Assembly (NCBI RefSeq): GCF_002026305.1 | Contig: NZ_MVAB01000001.1 | Span: 372,001 to 436,000, forward strand | From: Vagococcus martis | GTDB lineage: Bacteria > Bacillota > Bacilli > Lactobacillales > Vagococcaceae | DNA length: 64,000 nucleotides | Direction: 5' to 3' | Part shown: one piece after another, positions 10,054 through 22,719 of the stretch | Numbering within the stretch: the first letter of the stretch is position 1 | Layout of the letters: each line of letters opens with the position of its first letter | Notes under the pieces: generated by a model | The model's input: only the letters and a program-made list of their open reading frames with translations | Told to the model about the DNA's origin: nothing | Databases searched by the model: none | Position numbers and translations under genes: made by a program

Positions 10054-13000
10054 TTATAACATATCAAACAATGATAATTGATTTTCATCTGGTAAGTCTT
10101 TTAACACACCATTGTCTGTCATATATTCAATCAATGTTTTAGATACTTTTCCTCGATTAGACAAATCTTCTTTAGATAAAAAGTCTTGTTCTTCACGAGC
10201 TGCCACAATTTGTTTTGCCACGTTTAATCCTAAACTTGGAACAGAACGAAATGGCGCAATCAATGTGTCACCATCAATTACAAAGTTTTCTGCATCTGAT
10301 TTATACAAGTCAATCATTTGGAATTTAAAGCCACGCTCTAACATTTCGTTAGCAATCTCCAACACTGTTAATAAATTTTTCTCTTTTGTTGAAGCATCCA
10401 TTCCCTTATCAGTGATTTCTTTCATACGTGCTTTGACCGCGTCTTTCCCTTGTGACATTGCCACAATATCAAAGTCATTAGCACGAACTGAGAAATACGC
10501 TGCATAATAAAAAATGGGATGATGCACTTTAAAATAGGCCACACGTAGTGCCATCAACACGTATGCTGCGGCATGGGCTTTAGGGAACATATACTTGATT
10601 TTCAAGCAAGATTCAATGTACCACTCTGGCACATTGTTTGCACGCATTTCTGCTTGCCATTCATCTGGTATCCCTTTTCCTTTACGGACGCTTTCCATAA
10701 TCTTAAACGCTAAGCCATCTTCTAAACCAGCATGCATCAAGTACACCATGATATCATCACGACACCCAATCACATCAGCCAGTGTGGTGGTTCCTTGACG
10801 AATTAATTCTTCCGCATTACCTAACCAAACGTCTGTACCATGTGACAGTCCAGATATTTGTAGTAACTCGGCAAAAGTGGTTGGCTTTGTTTGTTCTAAC
10901 ATACCACGAACAAATTTCGTCCCAAACTCAGGAATACCTAGTGTGCCCGTTTTAGAATAAATTTGATCAGGCTCTACACCTAAAACTTGTGGTCCAGAGA
11001 AAATCTTCATGACTTCTGGATCATCAGCTGGGATGGTTTTGGGATCAATCCCTGATAAATCCTGTAACATACGAATCACAGTCGGATCATCGTGTCCCAG
11101 TATATCAAGTTTCAACACGTTATCATGAATCGAATGGAAATCAAAGTGAGTCGTACGCCATTCAGAATCTTGGTCATCAGCTGGGTATTGGATTGGGGTA
11201 AAGTCATACACATCCATATAATCAGGAATAACAATAATTCCTCCCGGATGCTGTCCAGTCGTACGTTTCACACCTGTTGACCCTTTTGCTAGGCGGTCAA
11301 TCTCTGCACCACGGAAACTCAAATCATTGTCTCGCTCGTATCCTTTAACAAATCCATATGCCGTTTTATCAGCTACCGTACCGATTGTTCCGGCACGGAA
11401 AACATAATCTTCCCCAAATAACACTTTCGTATAATTATGTGCTTCTGGTTGGTATGTCCCTGAGAAGTTCAAATCAATATCGGGTACTTTATCACCGTGG
11501 AATCCTAAGAAAGTCTCAAACGGAATATCATGTCCGTCTTTTGACAGTTTAGCCCCACATTTAGGACAGTCTTTTTCTGGCAAGTCAAAGCCTGAACCGT
11601 AACTTCCATCTTCAAAAAACTCTGAATACTGACATTCAGGACACAGATAATGTGGTGGAAGTGGATTTACTTCTGTAATACCTGTCATGGTTGCGACAAA
11701 ACTTGACCCAACTGATCCACGAGACCCAACTAAGTAGCCATCTTCTAAACTCTTATGAACCAGTTTTTGAGAGATTAAGTAAATAACGGAGAAACCATTC
11801 CCATTAATACTTTTTAGCTCTTTTTCAATTCGTTTCTCAACGATTTCTGGCAACTCCTCACCGTAAAGTCGATGTGCTTCATCATAACTTAATTTGGTAA
11901 TCTCATCTTCTGATCCTTCAATTTTTGGTGTATATAAATCTTGTTTGACAGGCACAACATCTTCACACATATCCATAATTTTTCGTGTGTTGTCTACCAC
12001 AATTTCTTTGGCTTTTTCTTCACCAAGAAAACTAAAGGCATCCAACATTTCATTCGTTGTTAAAAAGTGTACGTCCGGTAATTCATAGCGATTTAGAGGA
12101 TTCGCTCCTCCCATAGAATTTATTAAAATTTTACGGTAGATTGCATCTTCTTTATTTAAGTAATGGACATTTCCTGTTGCCACCACTATCTTACCTAAAT
12201 CGTCTCCAATCGAAACCAGGTTAGTCATGATGTCTTCTAAATCTTCATCATTTTTAACGAGTTCTGCTTCAATCAATGGTGCGTAAACTTGTTTTGGCAT
12301 GACTTCGATATAGTCATAAAACTTGGCCCGTTTTTTTGCTTCTTCGACACCTTTTTGCATCATCGCTTCAAAAATTTCACCATTACTACATGCTGAACCC
12401 ACTAACAATCCTTCACGAAATTCAGATAACTTCGAGCGTGGAATACGTGGTACACGGTAAAAATAATTGACATTTGACATAGAGATTAATTTAAATAAAT
12501 TTTTCAACCCTGCCTGTGTTTGGGCAAGAATCGTCGCATGGAATGGACGTGCTCGCTTATACGCGTCTCCCTCACCAATATGTTGATTAAACTCATCATG
12601 ATAATGCACGCCAAATTCTTCTTGTGCTTTTTTGACAAATATCCAACACAAATGACCTGTTGCTTCCGAGTCATAAATCGCACGGTGATGTTGTTCTAAA
12701 TTGATATTGTACTTTTTAGATAAACGATTCAACCGATGTGATTTCAATTCAGGATGTAATAATCTCGATAATTCTAATGTATCAATGACCGGATTAGGAG
12801 CTTCTGGCATATCATATTTTTCATAACTAGTATTCAAAAATCCCATATCAAAACTAGCATTATGTGCCACTAAAATACTACCGCGACAAAATTCTTCAAA
12901 AAGCGTTAAGACTTCTTTTTCAGATTTTGACCCCTTTACCATATCATCTGTAATTCCCGTCAGATGAATTGTTGTTTGAGATAATGGATGACCAGGATCA

Positions 13001-14391
13001 ATAAACTGCTCAAACGTATCAATAATATTCCCTTTATGCATTTTTACAGCAGCTAACTCGATAATCGTGTCATAAACTGCTGATAGTCCCGTTGTTTCCA
13101 CGTCAAATACGACATATGTCGCATCTGTTAAACTTATGTGTTCTGGATTATATGCAATCGGCACACCATCATCCACGATGTTTGCCTCCACACCAAATAA
13201 CACTTTTACTCCATGTTTTTGTCCAGCAAAATAAGCATCTGGGTAAGCTTGCGCACCACTATGGTCGGTAATTGCAATTCCTGGCATGCCCCATTTTCCT
13301 GCTTGAGCTACAATATCTGTCGCACTATTTGTCGCATCCATCGTACTCATATTCGTATGGACATGCAGCTCCACCCGTTTTTCATCTTCTGGTGCTGTAT
13401 CTTTTCGTAACTCTTTTTTGACCTCTACTAAATCTTGGCAGTTCATTACTAAGTCACGCATAAACGTGTCTTCTTGAATACTTCCTCGCGCTTTTAACCA
13501 ACCACCTGGCTTAATCGCTTCAAACACTGCGACATCTTTTTCGTTATTCGAAAATTTCTTTACAGCAAACGATGAAGAATAGTCTGTCATTTTTACAATT
13601 AATAGTTTTCGTCCAGAACGTAACTCACGAATTTCTTTATCAAACACATACCCTTCAATGGTGACACGTCTTTCTTCTTCAATGATGTCTTCCATTCGTG
13701 TAATCATTTCATCACTTGGTATTGTTCTTCCAAGTTGAATTGGACCATCAAGCTCCATTGTTTCTTGTTTTTTCTTTTGTTGCTGATTTTTTTCTATTGC
13801 TGCAGCCGTTTGTTTTTGTAACTCTTCTGCTTGCTCTTGTTGTCGTTGCTCAAACGCTTTTTGAATATCTGACTCTTTGGTGTCATCAATTCGCACCACA
13901 AATTTAAAATCAGGAAATCCGAAACGTCTATATAATTCACTCAAATAACCTAAATGTTTTTGACTTAAATACTTTTCTACACCTTCATTTTCAACCAACA
14001 AAATAATTTGTTGGTCTTCAATAAATGGTGGTGTCTGTAATAATGAATTTTTTACAACATTGGTCATCTCTTCGTTGTCTTTTAAAACTTGATACCAATA
14101 ATCAGCTAATAAATCATCATTTATCTCTTTATCTTGGCTCGTTACGATTAAAGATGTATTAGCAATGTCTTTAAATGCCGTTTCTAAGTGCGTCGATAAA
14201 AGCTGATAATGTGACATTGGTAAAACATGATGAAACCCTAAATTAAACTCCCATAGTCGACTTTTTTTATGTACAGTGACTTTTTTCACTTCACCTGTTT
14301 CTAAAAGAGGATAGTTGGATAATTGGTCATCTAATGCTATTTGTTTTACTAATTGAGCATACAATTCTACTGGTGAAAGGCTCATATTCAT
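10054..14391 (-). CDS. polC: DNA polymerase III alpha subunit, Gram-positive type PolC
   Basis: PolC is the replicative polymerase of low-GC Gram-positives and carries its own 3'-5' proofreading exonuclease. Visible parts in order: an OB-fold region, the PHP domain beginning [16 protein letters not shown], the inserted exonuclease starting [11 protein letters not shown] with the later HNASFD motif, the zinc-finger cysteines [10 protein letters not shown] and CPKCG, the catalytic palm motif [12 protein letters not shown], and a C-terminal tail ending QLSLFDML that resembles a clamp-binding motif. The likely start is the ATG at 14389-14391, nine bases after AAAGG; the ATG two codons later (14385) is an alternative. 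A terminator separates it from proS, and a TATAAT sits immediately upstream (14410-14415). Confidence 0.98.
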   Translation of the reverse strand: MNMSLSPVELYAQLVKQIALDDQLSNYPLLETGEVKKVTVHKKSRLWEFNLGFHHVLPMSHYQLLSTHLETAFKDIANTSLIVTSQDKEINDDLLADYWYQVLKDNEEMTNVVKNSLLQTPPFIEDQQIILLVENEGVEKYLSQKHLGYLSELYRRFGFPDFKFVVRIDDTKESDIQKAFEQRQQEQAEELQKQTAAAIEKNQQQKKKQETMELDGPIQLGRTIPSDEMITRMEDIIEEERRVTIEGYVFDKEIRELRSGRKLLIVKMTDYSSSFAVKKFSNNEKDVAVFEAIKPGGWLKARGSIQEDTFMRDLVMNCQDLVEVKKELRKDTAPEDEKRVELHVHTNMSTMDATNSATDIVAQAGKWGMPGIAITDHSGAQAYPDAYFAGQKHGVKVLFGVEANIVDDGVPIAYNPEHISLTDATYVVFDVETTGLSAVYDTIIELAAVKMHKGNIIDTFEQFIDPGHPLSQTTIHLTGITDDMVKGSKSEKEVLTLFEEFCRGSILVAHNASFDMGFLNTSYEKYDMPEAPNPVIDTLELSRLLHPELKSHRLNRLSKKYNINLEQHHRAIYDSEATGHLCWIFVKKAQEEFGVHYHDEFNQHIGEGDAYKRARPFHATILAQTQAGLKNLFKLISMSNVNYFYRVPRIPRSKLSEFREGLLVGSACSNGEIFEAMMQKGVEEAKKRAKFYDYIEVMPKQVYAPLIEAELVKNDEDLEDIMTNLVSIGDDLGKIVVATGNVHYLNKEDAIYRKILINSMGGANPLNRYELPDVHFLTTNEMLDAFSFLGEEKAKEIVVDNTRKIMDMCEDVVPVKQDLYTPKIEGSEDEITKLSYDEAHRLYGEELPEIVEKRIEKELKSINGNGFSVIYLISQKLVHKSLEDGYLVGSRGSVGSSFVATMTGITEVNPLPPHYLCPECQYSEFFEDGSYGSGFDLPEKDCPKCGAKLSKDGHDIPFETFLGFHGDKVPDIDLNFSGTYQPEAHNYTKVLFGEDYVFRAGTIGTVADKTAYGFVKGYERDNDLSFRGAEIDRLAKGSTGVKRTTGQHPGGIIVIPDYMDVYDFTPIQYPADDQDSEWRTTHFDFHSIHDNVLKLDILGHDDPTVIRMLQDLSGIDPKTIPADDPEVMKIFSGPQVLGVEPDQIYSKTGTLGIPEFGTKFVRGMLEQTKPTTFAELLQISGLSHGTDVWLGNAEELIRQGTTTLADVIGCRDDIMVYLMHAGLEDGLAFKIMESVRKGKGIPDEWQAEMRANNVPEWYIESCLKIKYMFPKAHAAAYVLMALRVAYFKVHHPIFYYAAYFSVRANDFDIVAMSQGKDAVKARMKEITDKGMDASTKEKNLLTVLEIANEMLERGFKFQMIDLYKSDAENFVIDGDTLIAPFRSVPSLGLNVAKQIVAAREEQDFLSKEDLSNRGKVSKTLIEYMTDNGVLKDLPDENQLSLFDML

Positions 14392-14418
14392 CCCCACTTT
14401 CCTTTTTACATTATACAT

Positions 14419-14454
14419 TAAAAAGGTTCTTAGTAAAAATAGACTAAGAACCTT
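14419..14454 (-). terminator. terminator between proS and polC
   Basis: A perfect 11-bp stem (14423-14433 with 14444-14454) is followed on the minus strand by TTTTTAATG. A TATAAT (14410-14415) directly after it may be the -10 of the polC promoter, but no good -35 is seen. Confidence 0.7.
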
Positions 14455-14464
14455 AAAGGTATTG

Positions 14465-16180
<1,716 letters not shown>

Positions 16181-16193
16181 CTAAATAAATGTA

Positions 16194-17474
16194 TTATTGA
16201 ATAAAGAAACGTTGAATATCATTCCACGTTACAGCGACCATCAACACAACTAATATAACAACCCCAGCCATTGTGATCATTACTTCTTTTTCTTGACTTA
16301 ATGGTTTTCCACGCACCCCTTCAAACAGGTTTAACATTAACTTACCACCATCAAGACCTGGTAAAGGAATCAAATTCATAATACCTAAGTTGACTGATAG
16401 CATTGCTGTAAATGATAAAATAGCAATGATTCCATTTTTGGAAACTGATTCAGATAATTTAAAAATCATCACTGGACCACCTAGTTTATTAATACTAAAC
16501 CCAGTAATCAAATCGCCTAAAGCTTTAAAAATAGTTAATGAGTTAGCAGCCATCTGTGTTATTCCATATTTGATTTTACCAAAGAAAGATAACGGCGTAA
16601 ACTTATTACTCATTTGAATCCCAATCATTCCAACTTTTGGATTTTGTTCATTCTTTTCTGGTACGACGTCAATTGTTGATTTTTCACCAGATTCTTTTTC
16701 GACCACTAAAGATACAGTCTTATTCAGGTTAGATGAAATTTCCTTCTGAATATCTGTAAAGTCAGGTGTTTCTTTACTATTAACTTTAATTATTCTATCA
16801 CCTGGTTTAATACCCGCTTTATCAGCTACACTATTTTGCATCACACCACCAATAGTATTAGAAGGATCTTGTGTGTATTTTCCACCTTGCATAAAAGCTA
16901 CTAGTATAAACAACACTGCAGCTAAAATAAAGTTGTTTAATGGACCGGCAAAATTGGTCATAATGCGACGACCTAATGATGCTGATTGGAACTGAACATC
17001 ACGTGGTGCAATTTGTGTCTCTATTCCATCTTCTTCAATAATGATAGCATCATGAGAGACTGGAAACACTTTTTCCTCAGATTCGTCTCCATTCTCATAT
17101 CCTTTAATAAATAATTCATCCTCTAAATCAAAAGCAATTAATTCAACTGGAATACTATTTGGTAATTGAATTTTTTTTGTGGGATTAATCTTTGTTACAA
17201 CACCATTTTCATCCACTACAAGTGATAAGTGCATCCCTGGAGATAATTCTCCTTCGTCTTCTCCCTCACCTGCCATACGTACATAGCCACCAATTGGTAA
17301 CAAACGAATAGTATATGTCGTGCCATTATGACGATGATAAAACAGTTTAGGTCCCATACCAATGGAAAATTCACGTACTAATATGCCGCCACGTTTTGCG
17401 AAGATAAAATGACCGAACTCATGAACTAACACGATTAAACCAAATACAAAAATAAATGTTAAAAATGTTTTCAT
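16194..17474 (-). CDS. rseP: RIP metalloprotease RseP / site-2 protease family
   Basis: This 426-aa intramembrane zinc protease cleaves transmembrane segments of anti-sigma factors, signal peptides or pheromone precursors in related bacteria. The zinc-binding HEFGH lies in the first membrane helix (residues about 18-22). A PDZ domain occupies about 200-290 (SVADKAGIKPGDRIIKVNS). The second catalytic motif NLIPLPGLDGGKL is in the C-terminal half, followed by the last membrane segment. It lies in the conserved uppS-cdsA-rseP-proS order with short gaps. The protease family is certain; its substrates in this organism are not visible. Confidence 0.96.
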   Translation of the reverse strand: MKTFLTFIFVFGLIVLVHEFGHFIFAKRGGILVREFSIGMGPKLFYHRHNGTTYTIRLLPIGGYVRMAGEGEDEGELSPGMHLSLVVDENGVVTKINPTKKIQLPNSIPVELIAFDLEDELFIKGYENGDESEEKVFPVSHDAIIIEEDGIETQIAPRDVQFQSASLGRRIMTNFAGPLNNFILAAVLFILVAFMQGGKYTQDPSNTIGGVMQNSVADKAGIKPGDRIIKVNSKETPDFTDIQKEISSNLNKTVSLVVEKESGEKSTIDVVPEKNEQNPKVGMIGIQMSNKFTPLSFFGKIKYGITQMAANSLTIFKALGDLITGFSINKLGGPVMIFKLSESVSKNGIIAILSFTAMLSVNLGIMNLIPLPGLDGGKLMLNLFEGVRGKPLSQEKEVMITMAGVVILVVLMVAVTWNDIQRFFIQ

Positions 17475-17511
17475 CAGAACATCCTTTCTACTATAATCAA
17501 TTTTCTATATT

Positions 17512-18300
17512 TTAAAATAATCCTACTAAATGCATAAATGGAAAAACAAATAATAAACTATCAAATCTATCTAAAATGCCACCATGTCCTGGTAAAATAT
17601 TACCTGAATCTTTTACACCGTAGTATCGTTTATATGATGACTCGACTAAGTCACCAAGTTGCCCTACTATTGAAAACAAAATCGTTAGTAATAACATCGC
17701 AAATATATTATAAGTCATCGGCCAAATCATAGTATAAACTAATGACACCACCATTGCAGATGCGATACCACCAAGAGAACCTTCAATTGTTTTATTCGGC
17801 GAAATATCTGGTGCAAGTTTTCTTTGACCATATTTTCTACCAACCATGTAAGCCCCAATATCAGTTGACCAAACAATAAACAACGCATACATTAACACAT
17901 GTAATCCTGTTTCTCTTGCAGAGATAAAGTTTTGGAAACCTGTTCCGATGTATAAACTAACTAATACAGGAAAACCAACATTATCAAAAGTAAATTCGTT
18001 TTTTGAAAAAACTGGTAATACTAATAATGCCATCACGATTAAATAAAATAATGTATTTCCAGTTACTGTACGTGGTAAAAACTCATACCAAGTCGAACGA
18101 GGTAAAATAAGTAGTACCGTCCCAACAATTGCTAGTATCCCTTCAGGTGTCTTTATTTCAAGACCTTTCATTCTAAACAACTCATAAACCGCAATTCCAC
18201 CTAACATGGCCATCACGATTTGTAGCGGCATTTGTCCAATAACAATTAATGGAATAAATAAAATTAATGCAACAACTGCAGTAATCACTCTTTGTCTCAT
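17512..18300 (-). CDS. cdsA: phosphatidate cytidylyltransferase CdsA
   Basis: CdsA makes CDP-diacylglycerol from CTP and phosphatidic acid, the branch point for phospholipid synthesis. The 262-aa protein has about eight membrane segments. It carries the family motif near the C terminus, GQLGDLVESSYKRYYGVKD followed by LPGHGGILDRFDSLLFV, and the earlier SPNKTIEGSLGG. Its start overlaps the uppS stop by four bases (ATGA), so the genes are translationally coupled. The call is secure. Confidence 0.97.
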   Translation of the reverse strand: MRQRVITAVVALILFIPLIVIGQMPLQIVMAMLGGIAVYELFRMKGLEIKTPEGILAIVGTVLLILPRSTWYEFLPRTVTGNTLFYLIVMALLVLPVFSKNEFTFDNVGFPVLVSLYIGTGFQNFISARETGLHVLMYALFIVWSTDIGAYMVGRKYGQRKLAPDISPNKTIEGSLGGIASAMVVSLVYTMIWPMTYNIFAMLLLTILFSIVGQLGDLVESSYKRYYGVKDSGNILPGHGGILDRFDSLLFVFPFMHLVGLF

Positions 18301-19100
18301 TTACTTGCATCTCCTTTTGTTTTCAATCCTCCAAAACGGCGTTGACGCTTTTGAAAGGATCCTATTGCCTCTTCTAGATTCGCCAAACCAAAATCAGGCC
18401 AATAACTATCAGTAAAGAATAGTTCACTATAAGCAATTTGCCAAAGTAAAAAATTACTGATTCTCTCTTCCCCACTTGTTCGAATTAACAAATCCGGGTC
18501 TTGCATATTTTTTGGTAAACTAGCTGTCATTAAGTGATTAGAAAACATTTCCTCATCGACTTCTTCAATAGCTTTTCCTTGTTTCACTTCTTCTAACAAC
18601 TCATTTACAGCAGTTAGTATCTCAGCTCGACTACCATAGTTTAACGCGAAATTAAGGACCATTCCAGTGTTATCTTTTGTCTGCTCAATTGCATTTTCGA
18701 CTGCTTTTTGAGTGTGTTTTGGTAAATATTCTTTGTATCCCATAACCGTTACCTTAACATTTTCTTTAACTAGTTCAGGTACAAACACATCAAAAAAATC
18801 AACTGGTAACTTCATTAAAAAATCTACTTCACTGGACGGTCGTTTCCAGTTTTCTGTTGAAAAAGCATATAATGTTAATACTTTTACACCCAACTTACTA
18901 GCATAAGTTGTTATTTTTTTGACAGTATTCATGCCTTCTTTGTGACCAGCAATTCGCGGTAAGTGTCTAGACTGTGCCCAACGACCATTACCGTCCATAA
19001 TAATCGCTATATGCTTGGGAATGTCTCCATCCTTAGAAAAAGATATAGTATTTTCTTCTTCTATTTTTTCCTTCGTTTGCTTTGTAAATAAATTAAACAT
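18297..19100 (-). CDS. uppS: undecaprenyl diphosphate synthase (cis-prenyltransferase)
   Basis: UppS condenses isopentenyl diphosphate units onto farnesyl diphosphate to make the C55 lipid carrier for wall polymers. The family signature IAIIMDGNGRWAQSRHLPR lies near the N terminus, with the catalytic Asp in MDGNG. The GHKEGMNTVKK motif and a late RTSGEERISNFLLWQIAYSE follow. I choose the ATG at 19098-19100 (MFNLFTK, 267 aa) because AGAGGGGG lies six bases upstream; an in-frame start 39 bases earlier lacks this. It is the first gene of the uppS-cdsA-rseP-proS unit. The UppP recycling enzyme for the same lipid is also in the window, at 26206. Confidence 0.97.
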   Translation of the reverse strand: MFNLFTKQTKEKIEEENTISFSKDGDIPKHIAIIMDGNGRWAQSRHLPRIAGHKEGMNTVKKITTYASKLGVKVLTLYAFSTENWKRPSSEVDFLMKLPVDFFDVFVPELVKENVKVTVMGYKEYLPKHTQKAVENAIEQTKDNTGMVLNFALNYGSRAEILTAVNELLEEVKQGKAIEEVDEEMFSNHLMTASLPKNMQDPDLLIRTSGEERISNFLLWQIAYSELFFTDSYWPDFGLANLEEAIGSFQKRQRRFGGLKTKGDASK

Positions 19101-19146
19101 AAAAAAGCCCCCTCTAAAGACTTGAGCATAAACATGCACTCATCTT

Positions 19147-19175
19147 ATTGTAGCAAATGGGACTAGAAAAACCTA
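19147..19175 (-). promoter_or_regulatory. probable extended -10 promoter for uppS
   Basis: The minus strand carries TGCTACAAT (-10 at 19147-19152), which fits an extended -10. The -35 region around 19170-19175 is weak. It sits between the frr terminator and uppS, where a promoter is needed. Confidence 0.45.
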
Positions 19176-19215
19176 TAAAAAAAAGGATAATCCTACTTTT
19201 TTTAAAAGAATTTAT

Positions 19216-19253
19216 AAAAAAACAAGGTGTGAATTTATTCGCACCTTGTTTTT
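19216..19253 (-). terminator. terminator after frr
   Basis: A 12-bp stem (about 19216-19228 with 19241-19253, CAAGGTG/CACCTTG core) is followed on the minus strand by a run of seven T. It separates pyrH-frr from uppS. Confidence 0.8.
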
Positions 19254-19258
19254 ACGGG

Positions 19259-19816
19259 TTATACGTCTAAAATTTCTTTTTCTTTATCACTAACAATTGC
19301 TTCGATGTTTTTAGCACTAGCATCTGTTAATGATTGAACGTCTTTTTCTAATCCACGTAACTCATCTTCTGAAATTTCTTTATTTTTCTCTAATTTTTTC
19401 AATTCATCAATTGCATCACGACGAATATTACGAATAGCAATTTTAGCATTCTCGCCTTGTTTATTTACTTCTTTTGCAATTTCTTTACGACGTTCCTCTG
19501 TTAATTGAGGAATCACTAAACGAATCACTGTTCCATCATTTGTTGGTGAGATACCAATATCACTTGCTAAAAGTGCTTTTTCAATGTTTTCCATAGCAGA
19601 TTTATCAAATGGTGTAATCATTAATACACGTGCTTCTGGGATAGTAATAGATGATAATTGGTTTAATGGTGTTGGTGCACCATAATAATCTACTGTAATA
19701 CGGTCTAAAAGACTTGCATTTGCACGTCCTGCTCTGATTTGACCTAGCTCACGTTGCAAGCTTTCCTCAGATTTTTTCATTTTTTCTTTTGCATCATTTA
19801 AAATCACTTGACTCAT
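19259..19816 (-). CDS. frr: ribosome recycling factor
   Basis: Frr splits post-termination ribosomes together with EF-G. The 185-aa length is standard, and the sequence has the characteristic [36 protein letters not shown] and [20 protein letters not shown] stretches of the three-helix bundle. It begins three bases after the pyrH stop and ends at a strong terminator, so pyrH-frr is a two-gene unit. Nothing unusual is seen. Confidence 0.98.
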   Translation of the reverse strand: MSQVILNDAKEKMKKSEESLQRELGQIRAGRANASLLDRITVDYYGAPTPLNQLSSITIPEARVLMITPFDKSAMENIEKALLASDIGISPTNDGTVIRLVIPQLTEERRKEIAKEVNKQGENAKIAIRNIRRDAIDELKKLEKNKEISEDELRGLEKDVQSLTDASAKNIEAIVSDKEKEILDV

Positions 19817-19819
19817 AAT

Positions 19820-20542
19820 TTATTTCCCCCTTACAGTTGTTCCGATTTGTTCACCTAAACAAACTCGTTTGATATTTCCTGGTTCATTCATATTAAAGAC
19901 AACTAATGGTATATCATTATCCATACTTAAACTACTTGCAGTCGAATCCATTACTGATAAGCCTTTTGATATAACCTCCATATGAGTTAATTCTTCAAAT
20001 TTTGTAGCATTCATATCTAGTTTAGGATCCGCAGAATACACACCGTCTACATTATTTTTAGCCATTAAAATAACATCTGCACCTATTTCTACTGCTCTAA
20101 GCGCTGCTGTAGTATCTGTTGTGAAATAAGGGTTACCCGTTCCACCGGCAAAAATAACTACACGACGTTTTTCTAAATGACGAATTGCACGACGTCTGAT
20201 GTAAGGTTCTGCAATTTGTCTCATTTCGATAGATGTTTGAACACGAGTTGGTACACCTAAATTTTCTAGCGTGTCTTGAAGCGCTAAACCGTTCATCACA
20301 GTTGCAAGCATTCCCATATAATCTGCTTGAGAACGTTCCATTCCCATCTCAGCACCAATATTACCGCGCCAAATGTTTCCGCCACCAACAACTATTGCCA
20401 CTTCTACTCCTAAGGCGTGAATTTCTTTGATTTCCTTAACCAAACCATTTACAACAGATGGGTTAATTCCAAATCCTTTTTCTCCGGCCAATGCCTCACC
20501 ACTGACTTTTAGCAATACTCTGCGATATTTAGGTTCTACCAT
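19820..20542 (-). CDS. pyrH: UMP kinase
   Basis: PyrH phosphorylates UMP to UDP in pyrimidine nucleotide synthesis. The 240-aa amino-acid-kinase-fold protein begins [15 protein letters not shown] and contains [10 protein letters not shown], the UMP-binding region with [20 protein letters not shown] and [14 protein letters not shown]. It precedes frr with a three-base gap. Upstream, the tsf terminator separates it from rpsB-tsf, so it needs its own promoter, for which a candidate lies at 20578-20606. Confidence 0.97.
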   Translation of the reverse strand: MVEPKYRRVLLKVSGEALAGEKGFGINPSVVNGLVKEIKEIHALGVEVAIVVGGGNIWRGNIGAEMGMERSQADYMGMLATVMNGLALQDTLENLGVPTRVQTSIEMRQIAEPYIRRRAIRHLEKRRVVIFAGGTGNPYFTTDTTAALRAVEIGADVILMAKNNVDGVYSADPKLDMNATKFEELTHMEVISKGLSVMDSTASSLSMDNDIPLVVFNMNEPGNIKRVCLGEQIGTTVRGK

Positions 20543-20577
20543 TTTTATGCCTCCGATTTTATACTTATGTTTTACTG

Positions 20578-20606
20578 AAAATAATTATTTACAGTAAATT
20601 TTTCAA
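20578..20606 (-). promoter_or_regulatory. candidate promoter for pyrH-frr
   Basis: TTGAAA (20601-20606), a 17-base spacer and TATTTT (20578-20583) on the minus strand, immediately after the tsf terminator. The -10 is poor, so this is tentative. Confidence 0.35.
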
Positions 20607-20647
20607 AAAAAAGGAGCGCATATATTATACTACAATAAATGCGTTCC
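20605..20647 (-). terminator. terminator after tsf
   Basis: Arms 20613-20621 and 20639-20647 pair over nine positions with one mismatch. On the minus strand they are followed by eight T. It ends the rpsB-tsf transcript. Confidence 0.75.
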
Positions 20648-20658
20648 CCGATGATTAA

Positions 20659-21540
20659 CTATTTACCCATTTGACTTGCAACTTCATCAGCAAAGTTTTC
20701 TTCACGTTTTTCCATACCTTCTCCAACTTCAAAACGCACGAATTCTTTCACTGTTCCACCTTTAGATGCAACAAATTTTTCAACAGTCATATCTGGATCT
20801 TTAACAAATGGTTGGTCCACTAAACAAATTTCAGCTAAGAATTTATTCATACGACCGATAACCATTTTTTCAACGATATTTTCTGGTTTACCTTCATTTA
20901 AAGCTTGCTCAGTTAATACTTTTTTCTCGTGATCTAATTCTTCTTGAGATACTTGATCTTTAGATACATAGCGAGGGTTAATTGCAGCAACATGCATAGC
21001 AACATCTTTTGCTACAACTTCATCAGTTGTTCCATCAATAACTGTTAATACAGCAATACGTCCACCCATGTGTAAGTATCCACCAAATGCAGCGTTATCG
21101 TCTTTTTCTAAGATTTCAAAACGACGGAAACTAATTTTTTCTCCAATAACTTGAGTTGCTTCAATCACGTCAGAATCAATTGTTCCTGTTTCTGTTTTGA
21201 TTTTCAAAGCCTCTTCCATATCAGCTGGTTTGTTTTCAGCTACCAATTTAGCAATATTTTTAACTAAATCTTGGAATTTTTCATTTTTAGCAACGAAATC
21301 TGTTTCAGAGTTTACTTCAACAATAGCAGCTGTGTTTCCATTAACGTATACATTTGCTAAACCTTCAGCAGCAATACGGTCATTTTTCTTACCAGCTTTT
21401 GCCATTCCTTTTTCTCTTAATAAGTCGATAGCTTCTTCCATTTTTCCTTCAACTTCAACTAACGCACGTTTAGCATCCATCATACCGACACCTGTACGTT
21501 CACGTAATTCTTTTACCATAGAAGCACTAATTTTACTCAT
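20659..21540 (-). CDS. tsf: elongation factor Ts
   Basis: EF-Ts is the nucleotide exchange factor of EF-Tu. The 293-aa protein starts with the UBA-like domain ([19 protein letters not shown]) and has the second signature [19 protein letters not shown] and the dimerisation core with [13 protein letters not shown]. It follows rpsB by 124 bases, an interval that can fold into a long hairpin. The gene is complete and typical. Confidence 0.98.
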   Translation of the reverse strand: MSKISASMVKELRERTGVGMMDAKRALVEVEGKMEEAIDLLREKGMAKAGKKNDRIAAEGLANVYVNGNTAAIVEVNSETDFVAKNEKFQDLVKNIAKLVAENKPADMEEALKIKTETGTIDSDVIEATQVIGEKISFRRFEILEKDDNAAFGGYLHMGGRIAVLTVIDGTTDEVVAKDVAMHVAAINPRYVSKDQVSQEELDHEKKVLTEQALNEGKPENIVEKMVIGRMNKFLAEICLVDQPFVKDPDMTVEKFVASKGGTVKEFVRFEVGEGMEKREENFADEVASQMGK

Positions 21541-21580
21541 TTATTGTTTCCTCCCAAGTGTTTAATCTTTTATTCTAATG

Positions 21581-21653
21581 AAAAAGCTATCTAAGACAAA
21601 TGACAAAACCATTGGCTACTTTGTTCACCTTTGCCAGCAGCCCTAGACAGCTT
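21581..21653 (-). terminator. intercistronic hairpin between rpsB and tsf (possible attenuator)
   Basis: Arms 21584-21595 and 21642-21653 pair over about twelve positions with G-U pairs, enclosing a second small stem, and the minus strand then reads TTTTTC. It may partly terminate after rpsB so that tsf is made at a lower level, or act as a processing site. The structure is seen, the role is inferred. Confidence 0.5.
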
Positions 21654-21664
21654 CAATTTATTTA

Positions 21665-22450
21665 TTATTCAGCGTTACTTCCTTCAACAACTTCAACGAT
21701 TTCTTCAATTGAAGGAGCTTCTTCAGACACAACTTCTTCTGTAAATACTTCTTCTACGATTTCATCTTCGCCTTGACGACCTTCGATGAATGCATCAGCC
21801 ATTTTTCCAGAAATTAATTTAACTGCACGAATTGCGTCATCGTTAGATGGGATAACAACATCAATCTCATCTGGATCACAGTTAGTATCAACCATAGCTA
21901 CGATTGGAATGTTTAATTTATGAGCTTCTTGAACCGCAATACGCTCTTTACGTGGGTCAACAATAAACATAACATCAGGAATTCTTGGCATATCAGCGAT
22001 ACCGCCTAAGAATTTTTCTAATCTTTCACGTTCTTTCATTAAACCAGCAACTTCTTTTTTAGGTAAGACTTCAAATACACCGTCTTCTTCCATAGTTGTG
22101 ATTTGTTTCAAACGAGCGATACGTTTTTGGATTGTATCCCAGTTAGTTAATGTTCCACCTAACCAACGATGGTTAACATAGTATTGACCTGAACGAATAG
22201 CTTCGTCTTTGATTGCTTCTTGAGCTTGTTTTTTAGTTCCTACAAATAAAGCAATTCCGCCTTCTTCAGCGATGTTTCTCATGTAGTTATAAGCGTCATC
22301 TACTAAGCGAACTGTTTTTTGTAAGTCAATGATATAAATACCATTTCTTTCTGTGAAGATATATTTCTTCATTTTTGGGTTCCAGCGACGAGTTTGGTGA
22401 CCAAAGTGTACACCAGCTTCTAGTAACTGTTTCATACTGATTACTGCCAT
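21665..22450 (-). CDS. rpsB: 30S ribosomal protein S2
   Basis: S2 is a primary structural protein of the 30S head. The 261-aa product shows the family signatures [19 protein letters not shown] near the N terminus and [19 protein letters not shown] in the middle. It has an acidic C-terminal tail, common in Lactobacillales. GGAGGAAA lies upstream of the ATG. A long leader of about 135 bases separates it from its promoter, leaving room for the translational or transcriptional control usual for ribosomal operons, although no known leader motif is recognised. Confidence 0.98.
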   Translation of the reverse strand: MAVISMKQLLEAGVHFGHQTRRWNPKMKKYIFTERNGIYIIDLQKTVRLVDDAYNYMRNIAEEGGIALFVGTKKQAQEAIKDEAIRSGQYYVNHRWLGGTLTNWDTIQKRIARLKQITTMEEDGVFEVLPKKEVAGLMKERERLEKFLGGIADMPRIPDVMFIVDPRKERIAVQEAHKLNIPIVAMVDTNCDPDEIDVVIPSNDDAIRAVKLISGKMADAFIEGRQGEDEIVEEVFTEEVVSEEAPSIEEIVEVVEGSNAE

Positions 22451-22618
22451 TTTGTGTTTCCTCCAATGTGGTTTTTATTTTCCCTCTTAACAGCCTCACT
22501 TTCTTTGTGGACTTAAAGTAATTAAGCACCTCACAAAAAATCAGCTGAAAATGTGGATTTGATACTACTTTTACTGTAGCACCTTTGTCAGTATATAACA
22601 GCTAAATCAGAAAATCAA
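22451..22618 (-). promoter_or_regulatory. rpsB promoter and leader
   Basis: TTGATT (22613-22618), a 17-base spacer and TATACT (22590-22595) form a good minus-strand promoter. The transcribed leader (about 22451-22583) has a small GCTAC/GTAGT stem near its 5' end and no clear terminator. I recognise no named riboswitch or ribosomal leader. Confidence 0.7.
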
Positions 22619-22653
22619 ACTTTTTCCACTAATTTCCATCCTCTTTTTTCTTT

Positions 22654-22682
22654 TTTACTATATCCTACTTTTCTTGTATACT
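22654..22682 (+). promoter_or_regulatory. promoter of the histidine phosphatase gene
   Basis: TTTACT (22654-22659), a 17-base spacer and TATACT (22677-22682) on the plus strand, 38 bases before the ATG at 22720. Confidence 0.6.
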
Positions 22683-22719
22683 TAAATTACTATTTACATA
22701 TGGGGAGGAAATTTATTAC

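Noticed and set aside
10112-10507. 131-aa plus-strand frame antisense to polC
   Set aside because: polC is full length and conserved here; this frame has no independent support.
21197-21565. 122-aa plus-strand frame antisense to tsf
   Set aside because: It is a shadow of the tsf codon pattern, with no ribosome site.
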